A stretch of 64,000 nucleotides of DNA. Origin: Pseudomonadota bacterium (GTDB taxonomy: Bacteria > Pseudomonadota > Alphaproteobacteria > Rhizobiales > Beijerinckiaceae). Below the pieces are notes generated by a model. That model searched no databases. It worked only from the letters and a program-made list of their open reading frames with translations, and was not told the origin of the DNA. Where the stretch lies: the NCBI GenBank assembly GCA_020161575.1, contig JAIUNR010000001.1, positions 372,001 through 436,000 on the forward strand, in the 5' to 3' direction. Position numbers and translations under genes: made by a program. Below, in pieces: positions 17,325 to 27,454 of this stretch (position 1 is its first letter; the number at the start of each line of letters is the position of its first letter).

Positions 17325-19085
17325 ATGAGCGAGACGATGACTGGCGCCGAAATGGTGGTGCGCGCGCTGCAGGATCAAGATGTGCAGCATATATTCGGCT
17401 ATCCCGGCGGCGCGGTCCTTCCGATCTACGACGCGCTGTTCCAGCAGAATTCGGTCGAGCACATTCTCGTGCGCCATGAGCAGGGCGCGGTGCATTCGGC
17501 GGAAGGCTATGCGCGCTCCTCCGGCAAGGTCGGCGTGGTGCTGGTGACATCCGGGCCAGGCGCGACGAATGCCGTGACCGGGCTGACGGACGCGCTCCTC
17601 GATTCCATTCCGCTCGTCTGCTTCACCGGGCAGGTGCCGACGCATCTGATCGGCTCGGATGCTTTCCAGGAATGTGACACGGTCGGGATCACCCGGCATT
17701 GCACGAAGCATAATTACCTCGTCAAACGCATCGAGGATCTGCCGCGCATCATCCATGAGGCGTTCTACGTCGCGCGTTCGGGGCGCCCCGGCCCGGTGGT
17801 GATCGACATTCCCAAGGATATCCAGTTCGCGAGCGGCACCTATCTCCCGCCAGGCGACATGATCCACAAATCCTACCGCCCGAGGACCGAAGGCGATTCT
17901 TCGCGCATCGAGGCGGCGGTGGCGATGATGGCCAAGGCCAAGCGGCCGGTCTTCTATACCGGCGGCGGGATCATCAATGCCGGCCCGGAAGCGAGCCGCT
18001 TGCTGCGTGAATTCGCCAAGCTCACCGGCTTCCCGGTGACCTCGACCCTGATGGGGCTCGGCGCCTTTCCGGCGAATTCGCCGCAATGGCTGGGGATGCT
18101 CGGCATGCACGGCACTTACGAGGCCAATCTCGCGATGCATGGCTGCGATCTGATGATCAACCTGGGCGCGCGTTTCGATGACCGCATCACCGGGCGTCTC
18201 GATGCTTTCTCGCCGGATTCGCGGAAGATCCACGTCGATATCGATCCGTCCTCGATCAACAAGAATGTGAAGGTCGATCTCGGTATTGTCGGCGATTGCG
18301 CCAAGGTGCTCGCCGAAATGGTGCGCATCTGGAAGGAGAAGAAATATCAGCCCGAAGCGGAGGCGCTGAAGGGCTGGTGGGGCGAGATCAACAAGTGGCG
18401 TGGCCGCAATTCGCTCGGCTACGCCCGGTCGAAGGACATCATCAAGCCGCAATATGCGATCGAGCGGCTTTATGAGCTGACCAAGGACCGCAACACCTAT
18501 GTGACGACGGAAGTGGGCCAGCACCAGATGTGGGCCGCCCAGCATTTCCACTTCAACGAGCCCAATCGCTGGCTGACTTCCGGCGGGCTCGGCACGATGG
18601 GCTACGGTCTTCCGGCGGCGATCGGGGTTCAGAAGGCGCACCGGGATGCGCTGGTGATCGATATCGCGGGCGAAGCCTCGATCCTGATGAACATGCAGGA
18701 AATGTCGACGGCGGCGCAGTATCGGCTGCCCGTGAAGGTGTTCATCCTCAACAATGAATATATGGGCATGGTGCGCCAGTGGCAGGAACTGCTCCATGGC
18801 GGGCGCTATTCCGAGAGCTATTCGCAGGCCCTGCCGGATTTCGTGAAGCTCGCCGACGCCTATCATGCACATGGCATCCGCTGCGCGGACCCGGCCAAGC
18901 TCGACGATGCGATCCGGGAAATGATTGATTACCCCGGCCCGGTGATCTTCGATTGCCTTGTCGCCAAGGAAGAGAATTGCCTGCCGATGATCCCCTCGGG
19001 CAAGGCGCATAACGAGATGATCCTGCCGGATTTTGCTGGCGAGATCGGCGACGTCATCGACGCCAAGGGCAAGCAGTTGGTGTGA
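17325..19085 (+). CDS. ilvB: Acetolactate synthase, large (catalytic) subunit
   Basis: ThDP-dependent enzyme joining two pyruvates, or pyruvate and 2-oxobutyrate, for valine/leucine or isoleucine synthesis. 586 residues. GAEMVVRAL, FGYPGGAVLPIYDAL, the ThDP-activating Glu in RHEQGAVHSAEGYAR, GPGATNAVTGLTDA, the FAD-binding middle, and the ThDP/Mg loop AGEASILMNMQEMSTA. There an Asp common in the family (GDAS) is Glu, which I regard as a tolerated variant. The start follows AGGAG spaced 6 bases. Preceded by leader peptide and attenuator, followed by ilvN. Confidence 0.96.
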   Translation: MSETMTGAEMVVRALQDQDVQHIFGYPGGAVLPIYDALFQQNSVEHILVRHEQGAVHSAEGYARSSGKVGVVLVTSGPGATNAVTGLTDALLDSIPLVCFTGQVPTHLIGSDAFQECDTVGITRHCTKHNYLVKRIEDLPRIIHEAFYVARSGRPGPVVIDIPKDIQFASGTYLPPGDMIHKSYRPRTEGDSSRIEAAVAMMAKAKRPVFYTGGGIINAGPEASRLLREFAKLTGFPVTSTLMGLGAFPANSPQWLGMLGMHGTYEANLAMHGCDLMINLGARFDDRITGRLDAFSPDSRKIHVDIDPSSINKNVKVDLGIVGDCAKVLAEMVRIWKEKKYQPEAEALKGWWGEINKWRGRNSLGYARSKDIIKPQYAIERLYELTKDRNTYVTTEVGQHQMWAAQHFHFNEPNRWLTSGGLGTMGYGLPAAIGVQKAHRDALVIDIAGEASILMNMQEMSTAAQYRLPVKVFILNNEYMGMVRQWQELLHGGRYSESYSQALPDFVKLADAYHAHGIRCADPAKLDDAIREMIDYPGPVIFDCLVAKEENCLPMIPSGKAHNEMILPDFAGEIGDVIDAKGKQLV

Positions 19086-19130
19086 GGCGGATTCCGCACG
19101 CTCCGCTATCGCGCATCAAGAGGCACTGAA

Positions 19131-19673
19131 ATGAAATCCCATTATTCCGATCCGACTACCTCGCAGATCGTGGAGCGCCGCGTGCTCTGCGTGCTGGTTG
19201 ACAATGAGCCGGGCGTGCTCGCACGCATCGCCGGGCTGTTCTCGGGCCGCGGCTACAATATCGAGAGTCTCACGGTCTCCGAGACCGAGCACGAGAAGCA
19301 TCTCTCGCGCATCACGATTGTGACCTCCGGCACGCCCAACGTCCTCAACCAGATCGAGGCGCAGCTCGACCGCATGGTGCCGGTTCACCGGGTGGTGAAC
19401 CTCGCCGCCAAGGCATCGATCGAGCGTGAGCTGGCGCTGGTGAAGGTGTCGCAGAATGGGCCGGACCGTTCCGAACACCGCATGGAGGCGTTGCGGCTGG
19501 CCACGGCTTTTGGCGCAAAGACCGTGGACGCGACCCTGAATTCCTTCATTTTCGAGCTGGCCGGTCCGGCGGATGATGTCGAGCGCTTCATCAACCTGAT
19601 GACGGCGATCGGCCTCGTGGAGGTCTCGCGCACGGGCGCGGCGGCGATCGGGCGCGGCGCGGAACCCATGTGA
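19131..19673 (+). CDS. ilvN: Acetolactate synthase, small regulatory subunit
   Basis: Regulatory partner of IlvB. It carries feedback inhibition by valine through its ACT domain. 180 residues, ACT domain at about 18-95 (VLCVLVDNEPGVLARIAGLFSGRG and YNIESLTVSETE), then the C-terminal ALS_ss_C domain with TVDATLNSFIFELAGPADDVERF. Starts 45 bp after ilvB and belongs to the same attenuated transcript. Confidence 0.95.
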   Translation: MKSHYSDPTTSQIVERRVLCVLVDNEPGVLARIAGLFSGRGYNIESLTVSETEHEKHLSRITIVTSGTPNVLNQIEAQLDRMVPVHRVVNLAAKASIERELALVKVSQNGPDRSEHRMEALRLATAFGAKTVDATLNSFIFELAGPADDVERFINLMTAIGLVEVSRTGAAAIGRGAEPM

Positions 19674-19799
19674 TCCGATCGATTGATCCGACCGATCACA
19701 AAAATCGATGCTGCTTTGAAAAGATGTCGTTGGCGGGCGCGCTGCCCGCCGTGTTAGCGCTGTTTCCGTCGGGCGGGAGCCTGTGCCGGAGAGGACATC

Positions 19800-20408
19800 A
19801 TGCCGCTCGAACTGATGGTCGCTTTTGTCGGCTTCGCTTTTGCAAGCTCGATCACGCCCGGCCCGAACAACATGATGCTCATGGCCTCGGGCATGAATTT
19901 CGGGTTCCGCCGCACGGCGGCGCATTTCTGGGGTGTGCAGATCGGTTTCACGGCGATGATGATCGCGGTCGGGCTTGGGCTCGGGCAGGTTTTCGAGCGC
20001 TATCCCATGGCTTATACCGCGCTGAAGATCGCTGGCGGGCTCTACATGCTTCACCTTGCCTGGAAGATCGCGACTTCGGGGCCGGTCGACGGTGAGCGCG
20101 AGGTCGGCACGCCTATCGGCTTCTGGGAGGCGGCGGCGTTCCAGTGGGTGAACGGCAAGGCCTGGGTGATGGTCGTGGGCGCGGTCGCGGCCTATACCGT
20201 GCCGTCGGATTATACCGCCTCGCTCTTCATGATCACCTTTCTCTATATTTTCGTGGGCGCGCCCTGTTCCATCGCCTGGATCACCCTTGGCGCGCTGATG
20301 CGCAATATCCTGCGCGAACCGCGCGCGGTGCGGATATTCAACGTCACCATGGCGGTGCTGCTGGTGGCCTCGCTATGGCCCATCGCCGCTGAATTCTGGC
20401 CGCGGTGA
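19800..20408 (+). CDS. LysE/RhtB-family amino acid exporter
   Basis: 202 residues with about six hydrophobic segments. The N-terminal family signature is GFAFASSITPGPNNMMLMASG. Other segments include HFWGVQIGFTAMMIAVGLGLGQVF, TALKIAGGLYMLHLAW, FQWVNGKAWVMVVGAVAAY and MAVLLVASLWPIAAEF. The family exports amino acids such as threonine, homoserine, lysine or branched-chain amino acids. Lying between ilvN and ilvC and followed by a TetR gene, it could export excess branched-chain amino acids, but substrate is only inferred. A GGAG ribosome binding site precedes the ATG. Confidence 0.85.
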   Translation: MPLELMVAFVGFAFASSITPGPNNMMLMASGMNFGFRRTAAHFWGVQIGFTAMMIAVGLGLGQVFERYPMAYTALKIAGGLYMLHLAWKIATSGPVDGEREVGTPIGFWEAAAFQWVNGKAWVMVVGAVAAYTVPSDYTASLFMITFLYIFVGAPCSIAWITLGALMRNILREPRAVRIFNVTMAVLLVASLWPIAAEFWPR

Positions 20409-20426
20409 CGAAAACGCCGAAAGCAT

Positions 20427-20455
20427 TTGACGTGCGGGCAAAGTTCCGCTTATCT
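20427..20455 (+). promoter_or_regulatory. Probable promoter of the tetR gene
   Basis: TTGACG (20427-20432) and TTATCT (20450-20455) are separated by 17 bases. The predicted start falls at about 20462, on the inverted repeat next to it. Placed between the exporter stop and the TetR start. Confidence 0.55.
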
Positions 20456-20461
20456 CCAGAA

Positions 20462-20474
20462 CCGTAACGTACGG
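20462..20474. promoter_or_regulatory. Putative TetR operator (CCGTA-ACG-TACGG)
   Basis: Thirteen-base inverted repeat with 5-base arms, CCGTA and TACGG, around ACG, directly downstream of the predicted -10 box and 20 bases before the tetR start. A further TACGG follows. The place and symmetry suit autorepression, but this is unproven. Confidence 0.45.
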
Positions 20475-20494
20475 TACGGAAGAGACTCGCAAGC

Positions 20495-21139
20495 ATGCCC
20501 GACAAGGGGGAGACGATCTGGAGCCAGCGCCAGCAGGATGTGCTGGAAACTGTGCTGCGTCTGCTTGTCGAAATGGGCGACCGCGTGACGATGAGCGCCG
20601 TGGCGCGCCACGCCAACTGCTCCAAGGAAACCCTGTACAAATGGTTTGGTGACCGCGACGGGCTGCTCACGGCCACGGTGAAATGGCAGGCCTCCCGGGT
20701 TACCTTCCGCGCGCTGGAAGACGCCCGGCCAGACCTGGCGGCCGTGGAGGCGAGCCTTACGGATTTCGCCGCCAACTGGCTGAGCGTGATCTCTTCCGAA
20801 ACATCGCTGGCGCTCAATCGCGTGGCGATCGGACAGACCGGCGCGGACAAGATGCAGCTGGGGCGGATCGTGCTTGAAAACGGTCGCTTCGCGCTTGGCG
20901 CGCGGTTGAAGCCCTTGCTCGAAGCGGGCAGGGAGGCCGGCATCCTTGCTTTCGAGGATAGCGAGACAGCGTTCCGCGTCTTTTTCGGGCTTTTCGCACG
21001 GGATATCCAGATCCGGCTTCTGCTGGGCGATGATCTCAGGCTCTCGCCGGATTGCATCCGCCTCGAGGCGGCGGAAGCGGCCCGTCAGTTTTTCAAGCTC
21101 TTCGCCTCTCCCGAAAGGGCGGGGGCGCTGAAACCATGA
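20495..21139 (+). CDS. TetR-family transcriptional regulator
   Basis: 214 residues. N-terminal helix-turn-helix in the usual form (VLETVLRLLVEMGDRVTMSAVARHANCSKETLYKWFGDRDGLLTATV, residues 11-57); the C-terminal part is an all-helical ligand-binding domain with no clear subfamily match by eye. Upstream lies an inverted repeat it may bind. Nearest likely targets are the LysE exporter and itself; ilvC follows 39 bp downstream and may share its transcript. Confidence 0.88.
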   Translation: MPDKGETIWSQRQQDVLETVLRLLVEMGDRVTMSAVARHANCSKETLYKWFGDRDGLLTATVKWQASRVTFRALEDARPDLAAVEASLTDFAANWLSVISSETSLALNRVAIGQTGADKMQLGRIVLENGRFALGARLKPLLEAGREAGILAFEDSETAFRVFFGLFARDIQIRLLLGDDLRLSPDCIRLEAAEAARQFFKLFASPERAGALKP

Positions 21140-22198
<1,059 letters not shown>

Positions 22199-22282
22199 GC
22201 ATTTCCGGCGGAGGCGGGACGACCCCCGCCTCCTATGGGCTCGGCAGGATCAGGCTTGTCGATAAATCAAGTTATTGCAGGG

Positions 22283-22312
22283 GAGGGGCGGCTTGTGCTG
22301 CCCCTCTTTTTT
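22283..22312 (+). terminator. Rho-independent terminator after ilvC
   Basis: GAGGGGCGGC, a 4-base loop TTGT and GCTGCCCCTC form a 10 bp stem (one G-T pair) followed by a run of T (tctttttt). It is 85 bases after the ilvC stop and only 17 bases before the next start, so that gene needs a promoter within or downstream of this element, or depends on read-through. Confidence 0.8.
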
Positions 22313-22328
22313 CGGCCATTCTGAGGCC

Positions 22329-23501
22329 ATGTCCTCGCACCCCTTCCGTCTTGCGACATTCAATGTCGAAAACCTCTTCTCCCGCCCCGATTTCTGGGAT
22401 CCGCAGCGCCGGATGGACCAGCAGATCGGCAATGTCTTCTTCGAGGACCGCGAGGAGGCGATCCGCGCGCGCCGCATCGCCGAGGCCACGCTGTCGGATG
22501 ACAAATGCCAGTTGACCGCGCTCGCGCTGCTTCAGGCGAATGCGGATATCATCGCGCTTCAGGAGGTCGACAGCGAAGCCGCGCTCAAGAGCTTCCGGGA
22601 GAATTACCTCAAGAAGCTCGAACGGCCCCATGTGGCGCAGCGCATGCGCGAGGTGATCTTCGCCGAGCCACGCCCGGATGCCGAGCGGGTACGCCGTGCC
22701 CGTGACATGGCGATCGCGGAGGTAAATTACCGCTATCTCGCGGTGCCCGAGGGCAATGACCGGCGCGGAATCGATATCGGCCTGCTCTCGCGGATTGGCT
22801 GGCAGGGTTTGCGCTCCCACGCTGCCGTGACCTTCGAGGATATCGATGTCTGGCCGGAAGGGATCGAGACCTACAAGGAAGGGCCGCCGGAAAACCCGCG
22901 CTTTGTCGAGCGGAGCAACCGTGTCTTCAAGCGCGATCTGGTGGAGGTCGATTTCATCATCGACGGGCGGCCCTTCACTTTGTTCTGCTGCCACCTCAAA
23001 TCCATGACCGGCGGGCGTGGTCCGACACGGATCATCCGGACCGCCGAGGCGATGGCGGTTCGCGCGCTGATCGAGCGCCGCTTCGCCGATCATCACGGCG
23101 GCCCCGGCAATGCCAATTGGGCGATCTGCGGTGATCTCAACGATTACATGGAAATCGACGGCGAGGGCGATATCCGCGATTACGTCACAGGCGAGGACAG
23201 CCCCGGCGCGCTTGGTCCGCTGCTGGATGACGGATTCGCGGTCAATATCATGGCGCGCCGGGAGCGGAAGGATCGCTGGACGACCTATCACGCGCCGGAC
23301 GATATCCATTGCCAGCTCGATTATATCTTGCTGTCGCCGCGCCTTGCTGCGGCCAATCCGAACGCGGTGCCGGAGGTTATCCGAGCCGGGCTGCCCTATC
23401 GCGCCACGCGCTATGAAGGGCCACGCTTTCCCCGTATCGGCTGGGACAGGCCCAAAGCCTCTGACCATTGCCCGGTGGTGGTGGCGCTGAAGCTTCCGTG
23501 A
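22329..23501 (+). CDS. Endonuclease/exonuclease/phosphatase family protein
   Basis: 390 residues with the EEP-fold signatures: RLATFNVENLFSRPDFW at the start (Asn), DIIALQEVDSE (Glu), LFCCHLKSM (His), WAICGDLNDYME (Asp-Asn) and KASDHCPVVVAL (Asp-His at the end). No signal peptide. The family includes nucleases and phosphoester hydrolases, so the substrate is unknown. In the middle is a long insertion with Glu/Arg-rich helices (DAERVRRARDMAIAEVNY). Confidence 0.8.
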   Translation: MSSHPFRLATFNVENLFSRPDFWDPQRRMDQQIGNVFFEDREEAIRARRIAEATLSDDKCQLTALALLQANADIIALQEVDSEAALKSFRENYLKKLERPHVAQRMREVIFAEPRPDAERVRRARDMAIAEVNYRYLAVPEGNDRRGIDIGLLSRIGWQGLRSHAAVTFEDIDVWPEGIETYKEGPPENPRFVERSNRVFKRDLVEVDFIIDGRPFTLFCCHLKSMTGGRGPTRIIRTAEAMAVRALIERRFADHHGGPGNANWAICGDLNDYMEIDGEGDIRDYVTGEDSPGALGPLLDDGFAVNIMARRERKDRWTTYHAPDDIHCQLDYILLSPRLAAANPNAVPEVIRAGLPYRATRYEGPRFPRIGWDRPKASDHCPVVVALKLP

Positions 23502-23659
23502 GAGCGGGCCGTTGTTTCCGGAACTGGCTTTTTCAAGACCAGGCGCGCCGGGAGCCTGCGTCTTTGGGCTTGTAACGTTTTCTGGAGTGACCTAGCTTCC
23601 CCGGCAAGAAAACGAGAGGGAAGCGCCTTGCCGATCCTGTATTTTTGCGGCCTTTCTGC

Positions 23660-24478
23660 ATGACCGGCGCACTTCCGGCCGTCCAGCTTAACGGCGTTTC
23701 CGTTGTCTATGCGCTCGCGGGAGGCGGGCGCTATGAGGCCGTGCAGCCGGTGGATGTTCGTGTCGCCGAAGGCGAGTTCGTTGCTATTCTCGGGCCGACC
23801 GGGTGCGGCAAATCGACCCTTCTCAATATTGCCGCCGGGCTCATGCCGCCTTCTTCCGGCGAGAGCGTGATCTATGGCGAGAAACTGGCGGGCCTCAACA
23901 GCGTTGCCGGATATCTTTTCCAGCAGGATGCGTTGATGCCGTGGAAAAGCGCGCGCGACAACGTGGCGATCGGGCTTGAGGTCGCGGGCATGGCGCGTGC
24001 GAACGCGCTTGCGGCGGCGGATTCAATGCTTGCCAAGGTGGGGCTTGCGGCTTTCGGTGATCGCTATCCGCACCAGCTCTCAGGCGGGCAGAAGAAGCGC
24101 GTGGCCTTGGCTCAGGTGCTGGTCCGGCGGCCGAAAATCCTGCTGATGGACGAGCCCTTCGGCCCGCTCGACGCGCAGACGCGGCTGATCATGAGTGAAT
24201 TGCTCCTCGATCTCTGGCAGGCGGACCGCAAGGCGGTGATGTTCGTGACGCATGATCTTGACGAGGCCATCGCCCTGTCGGATCGTGTGCTGATCATGTC
24301 CGCCGGTCCGGCTTCGCGTATCATCGGTGATTTTCCCATTCCGCTGCCGCGTCCGCGCAATATCGCCGAATTGCGCGGCGAACCGGAATTCCACCGCCTT
24401 CACGCGCTGATCTGGAACGCCCTGCGCGACGAAGTGCGCAAGACCTATGGGCTGACCAGCGCCGGGAGCGCAGCATGA
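23660..24478 (+). CDS. ABC transporter ATP-binding protein (nitrate/sulfonate/taurine type)
   Basis: 272 residues. Walker A GPTGCGKST, Q-loop FQQDALMPWKSARDN (typical of the SsuB/TauB group), signature LSGGQKKRVALAQVL, Walker B ILLMDEPFGPLD, and H-loop FVTHDLDEAIAL. Forms an importer with the permease that overlaps it by ATGA, and the two binding proteins downstream. Substrate probably a small organic anion or base, not determinable. Start at the ATG giving MTGALPAVQL. Confidence 0.9.
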   Translation: MTGALPAVQLNGVSVVYALAGGGRYEAVQPVDVRVAEGEFVAILGPTGCGKSTLLNIAAGLMPPSSGESVIYGEKLAGLNSVAGYLFQQDALMPWKSARDNVAIGLEVAGMARANALAAADSMLAKVGLAAFGDRYPHQLSGGQKKRVALAQVLVRRPKILLMDEPFGPLDAQTRLIMSELLLDLWQADRKAVMFVTHDLDEAIALSDRVLIMSAGPASRIIGDFPIPLPRPRNIAELRGEPEFHRLHALIWNALRDEVRKTYGLTSAGSAA

Positions 24479-25278
24479 GCCGCGTGAAGCTTCTCTCCTT
24501 GCAGGTTCTCGTGGCGCTCGTGGCGCTTGGCCTTTGGCATATCGGCTCGACGATTCCGTTCGGAACGGGGGCGAATGGCAAGCCGTTCTACCTGCTGCCG
24601 CAATTCTTCTTCTCGACGCCGGGCGCGGTGATCGGACGGGTTTTCACGATGTTCGCCGACGGGTCGGTTTACGCCCATCTCTGGATCACGCTGGTCGAAA
24701 CCGTTCTGGCTTTCACCATCGGCGCGAGCCTTGGCATCCTCATCGGCTTCTGGTTCGCGCGCAAACCGCTGGTGGCGGCGGTTTTTGATCCTTATGTGAA
24801 GATGATGAACGCGCTGCCCCGCGTCGTGCTCGCGCCGATCTTCGCGCTCTGGTTCGGCCTTGGCATCTGGTCCAAGGTCTGGCTTGGCGTGACGCTGGTT
24901 TTCTTCATCGTGTTCTTCAACGTGTATCAAGGCGTGCGCGAGGTGCCTCAGGTGGTGCTCCAGAACGCGCGGATGCTCGGCATGAGCGAGCGCCACCTGC
25001 TGCGCCATGTCTATTGGCCGGCGGCCTTGTCCTGGGTTTTCTCGTCGCTGCACACTTCCGTCGGGTTCGCGGTGGTCGGCGCGGTGGTCGGGGAGTATCT
25101 CGGCTCGTCGAAGGGCCTGGGCTATCTCATCCATCAGGCGGAAGGGGTGTTTGATGTCACGGGTGTCTTTGCCGGCATGGTGATCCTCATGATCTTCGTG
25201 ATGGCGATCGATTTCCTCGTCACGCTGATCGAGAAGCCCTTGCTTGTCTGGCGCCCCGGAGAGACAAAGACGGTGTGA
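24475..25278 (+). CDS. ABC transporter permease (nitrate/sulfonate/taurine type)
   Basis: 267 residues with six or more membrane helices, BPD_transp_1 type. The EAA-loop is NARMLGMSERHLLRHVYWPAAL, and the segments include LLSLQVLVALVALGLWHIG and FTIGASLGILIGFW. The charged loop YVKMMNALPRVVLAPIFALWFG is typical of SsuC/TauC. ATGA overlap with the ATPase gene indicates coupled translation. Confidence 0.9.
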   Translation: MSRVKLLSLQVLVALVALGLWHIGSTIPFGTGANGKPFYLLPQFFFSTPGAVIGRVFTMFADGSVYAHLWITLVETVLAFTIGASLGILIGFWFARKPLVAAVFDPYVKMMNALPRVVLAPIFALWFGLGIWSKVWLGVTLVFFIVFFNVYQGVREVPQVVLQNARMLGMSERHLLRHVYWPAALSWVFSSLHTSVGFAVVGAVVGEYLGSSKGLGYLIHQAEGVFDVTGVFAGMVILMIFVMAIDFLVTLIEKPLLVWRPGETKTV

Positions 25279-25308
25279 ATGCCGGAAGAATGACCTAGGA
25301 GGAAAAGC

Positions 25309-26289
25309 ATGAAAGCGCCCACACGTCGCCTTGCACTCGCTGCCGGACTTGTTCTTGCCGGCCTTTCGACTGGAGCATGTTTCGCCCAGAGTTTCCCCAA
25401 CAAGCCGGTCACGATCGTGGTGCCCTTCGCGGCGGGCGGCTCGACTGATATCGTGGCGCGCATCGTCGGCCAGCGCATGGGCGAGTTGCTCGGGCAGACC
25501 GTTATCATCGAGAACCGCGCCGGCGCCGGCGGCAATGTCGGGGCGAACGCGGTCGCCAAGGCCGCGCCGGATGGCTACACCATCCTCATGGGCACGATCT
25601 CGACCCATGCGATCAACCCGGCGGTGTTCAAGTCGATGCCGCATGATCCGGTGAAGGATTTCGCGCCGGTCTCGCTGCTCGCGCTGGTGCCCAGCGTGCT
25701 GACCGTGGCGACGAATTTCCCGGCGGACAACGTCAAGGGGATGATCGCCGAACTGAAGAAGAACCCGGGCAAATACACCTACGCTTCTTCCGGTATCGCG
25801 ACTCCGCAGCATCTGGGCGGCGAGCTGTTCAAATCCATGACCGGCACCGACATGCTCCATATCCCCTATCGGGGCGGCGGGCCTGCCCTGCTTGATGTCG
25901 TCTCGGGCAAGGTGCCTTTCATCTTCGACAACCTGCCATCCTCGGCGGAGATGATCCGCGCCGGCAAGGTGCGCGGCTTCGCGATCACGACCAACAAGCG
26001 CTCGCCGGCATTCCCGGATATGCCGACGATGGAGGAGGCGGGGCTGCCCGGCTACGAGATCTATTCCTGGAACGCGCTCTTCGCCCCGGCGGGAACGCCC
26101 AAGGAGGTGATCGCGCGCCTCAACGACGTCGCCAATCAGGCGGTGCGCGATCCCGCGATCGCGCGCAAGCTCAACGATCTGAGCGCGGAAACGGTTGGCT
26201 CGACGCCGGAGGAACTGGGCGAGCACGTCAAGAAGGAAATCGCGAAATGGGGGCCGATCGCCAAGGCTGCCGGCGCGACGCTGGAATAA
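25309..26289 (+). CDS. Bug/TctC-family tripartite-tricarboxylate binding protein
   Basis: 326 residues. N-terminal signal peptide (LALAAGLVLAGLSTGACFA), then the Bug fold with FPNKPVTIVVPFAAGGSTDIVARIVGQRM, ENRAGAGGNVGANAVAKAAPDGYT, GTISTHAINPAVF, FDNLPSSAEMIRAGKVRGFAITT and the C-terminal TVGSTPEELGEHVKKEIAKW. Such proteins normally serve TctA/TctB carriers. Here no TctA or TctB is in view and the gene lies inside an ABC operon, which is unusual. Confidence 0.88.
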   Translation: MKAPTRRLALAAGLVLAGLSTGACFAQSFPNKPVTIVVPFAAGGSTDIVARIVGQRMGELLGQTVIIENRAGAGGNVGANAVAKAAPDGYTILMGTISTHAINPAVFKSMPHDPVKDFAPVSLLALVPSVLTVATNFPADNVKGMIAELKKNPGKYTYASSGIATPQHLGGELFKSMTGTDMLHIPYRGGGPALLDVVSGKVPFIFDNLPSSAEMIRAGKVRGFAITTNKRSPAFPDMPTMEEAGLPGYEIYSWNALFAPAGTPKEVIARLNDVANQAVRDPAIARKLNDLSAETVGSTPEELGEHVKKEIAKWGPIAKAAGATLE

Positions 26290-26328
26290 ACGCCTTTGCG
26301 AACAGCATCCGATGCAAGGAGATCGTCG

Positions 26329-27354
26329 ATGATGGAATTTGACAGGCGCCGGGTGATGGCGCTGGCCGGAAGCGCGATTGCGGGCGCGGCGCTGAATGGC
26401 CCCGCACGCGCGCAGAACAAGCTCATGATGGGCGTGGGAGGCAAGCCGCTGCTTTATTACCTGCCGCTCACAATTGCGGAGCGGAAGGGCTTTTTCAAGG
26501 AATTCGGCCTCGATGCCGATATCAATGATTTCGCCGGCGGCGCAAAATCGCTTCAGGCGTTGGTGGGAGGCTCGGTCGAGATCGTCGCCGGGGCCTACGA
26601 GCATACCTTGCGCATGCATGCCAAGAACCAGGATATCCGCGCGGTAATCGAGATGCTGCGCTTCCCCACGATCGTGATCGGCGTGCGCAAGGATCTCGTC
26701 GGCAAGGTGAAGTCCGCGGCGGATTTCAAGGGGCTGAAGATCGGCGTCACGGCGCCGGGTTCGTCAACCTACATCACTTGTGTCGCCGCGATGGCGAAGG
26801 CGGGGTTGAAGGCGGCGGATGCCAGCTTCATCGGCATCGGCGGCGGCGCGAGCGCTGTTGCGGCGATGAAGAAGGGTGAGATCGATGTCATTTCCCATCT
26901 CGACCCGGTGATCGCCAAGCTCGAACAGGATGGCGACATCGCCGTGCTGATCGATACACGCACCGAGAAGGGCACTTTCGATCTCTTCGGAGGCACCAAC
27001 CCGGCCTCCTGCCTCTATGTGAAGCAGGAGACGATCGAGAAGAACCCGGCGCTCGTGCAGGCCTCCGTCAACGCGATCTACAAGGCGCTGCGCTGGATCG
27101 GCAAGGCGAAGCCGGAAGAGATCGCCGATGCGGTGCCGGAAGCCTATCATCTCGGTGACAAGGCGCTTTATATCCGCGCCGTGAAAGCTTCGCTGCCGGC
27201 CTTTTCCGAAACCGGGATCATGTCGCCCGCCGGCATGAAATCGGTCTACGATACGCTGAAGGCGCTCGACAGCGAGATGGCGAATGCCAATGTCGAGGTC
27301 GCGAAAACCTTCACGCCGACCTTCGCATTGAAGGCTGCGCAAAGCGTGACGTGA
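26329..27354 (+). CDS. ABC transporter substrate-binding protein (NMT1/SsuA-like)
   Basis: About 341 residues. N-terminal DRRRVMALAGSAIAGAALNGPARA is a signal sequence with a twin-arginine look. The NMT1/THI5-like fold shows PLTIAERKGFFKEFGLDADINDFAGGAKSLQALVGGSVEIVAGAYEH, GLKIGVTAPGSSTYITCVAAMAKAGL and DVISHLDPVIAKL. The start has AAGGAG seven bases before it. Together with the ATPase and permease this completes an ABC importer, so the Bug protein upstream would be a second receptor. Confidence 0.88.
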   Translation: MMEFDRRRVMALAGSAIAGAALNGPARAQNKLMMGVGGKPLLYYLPLTIAERKGFFKEFGLDADINDFAGGAKSLQALVGGSVEIVAGAYEHTLRMHAKNQDIRAVIEMLRFPTIVIGVRKDLVGKVKSAADFKGLKIGVTAPGSSTYITCVAAMAKAGLKAADASFIGIGGGASAVAAMKKGEIDVISHLDPVIAKLEQDGDIAVLIDTRTEKGTFDLFGGTNPASCLYVKQETIEKNPALVQASVNAIYKALRWIGKAKPEEIADAVPEAYHLGDKALYIRAVKASLPAFSETGIMSPAGMKSVYDTLKALDSEMANANVEVAKTFTPTFALKAAQSVT

Positions 27355-27454
27355 GCCATCGACGATCCTTGCTCCGCCTCGCGGGGCATGTGACAGAATG
27401 GAAGGGAAGGGGCGGCGCGATTGGCCGCCCTTCCTGTATGGAGCCGGCACATTC

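Noticed and set aside
17013-19010. A 665-residue minus-strand frame over ilvB and its leader.
   Set aside because: It is antisense to ilvB, leader peptide and terminator, and is compositionally a shadow.
22210-22233. GC-rich inverted repeat right after ilvC considered as its terminator.
   Set aside because: It lacks a T-run; the hairpin with T-run at 22283-22312 fits better, so this one may only stabilise the transcript.
24445-26619. A 724-residue minus-strand frame covering the ABC permease and Bug genes.
   Set aside because: The plus-strand genes have signal peptides, motifs and coupled starts; the minus frame is low-complexity His/Arg/Glu.
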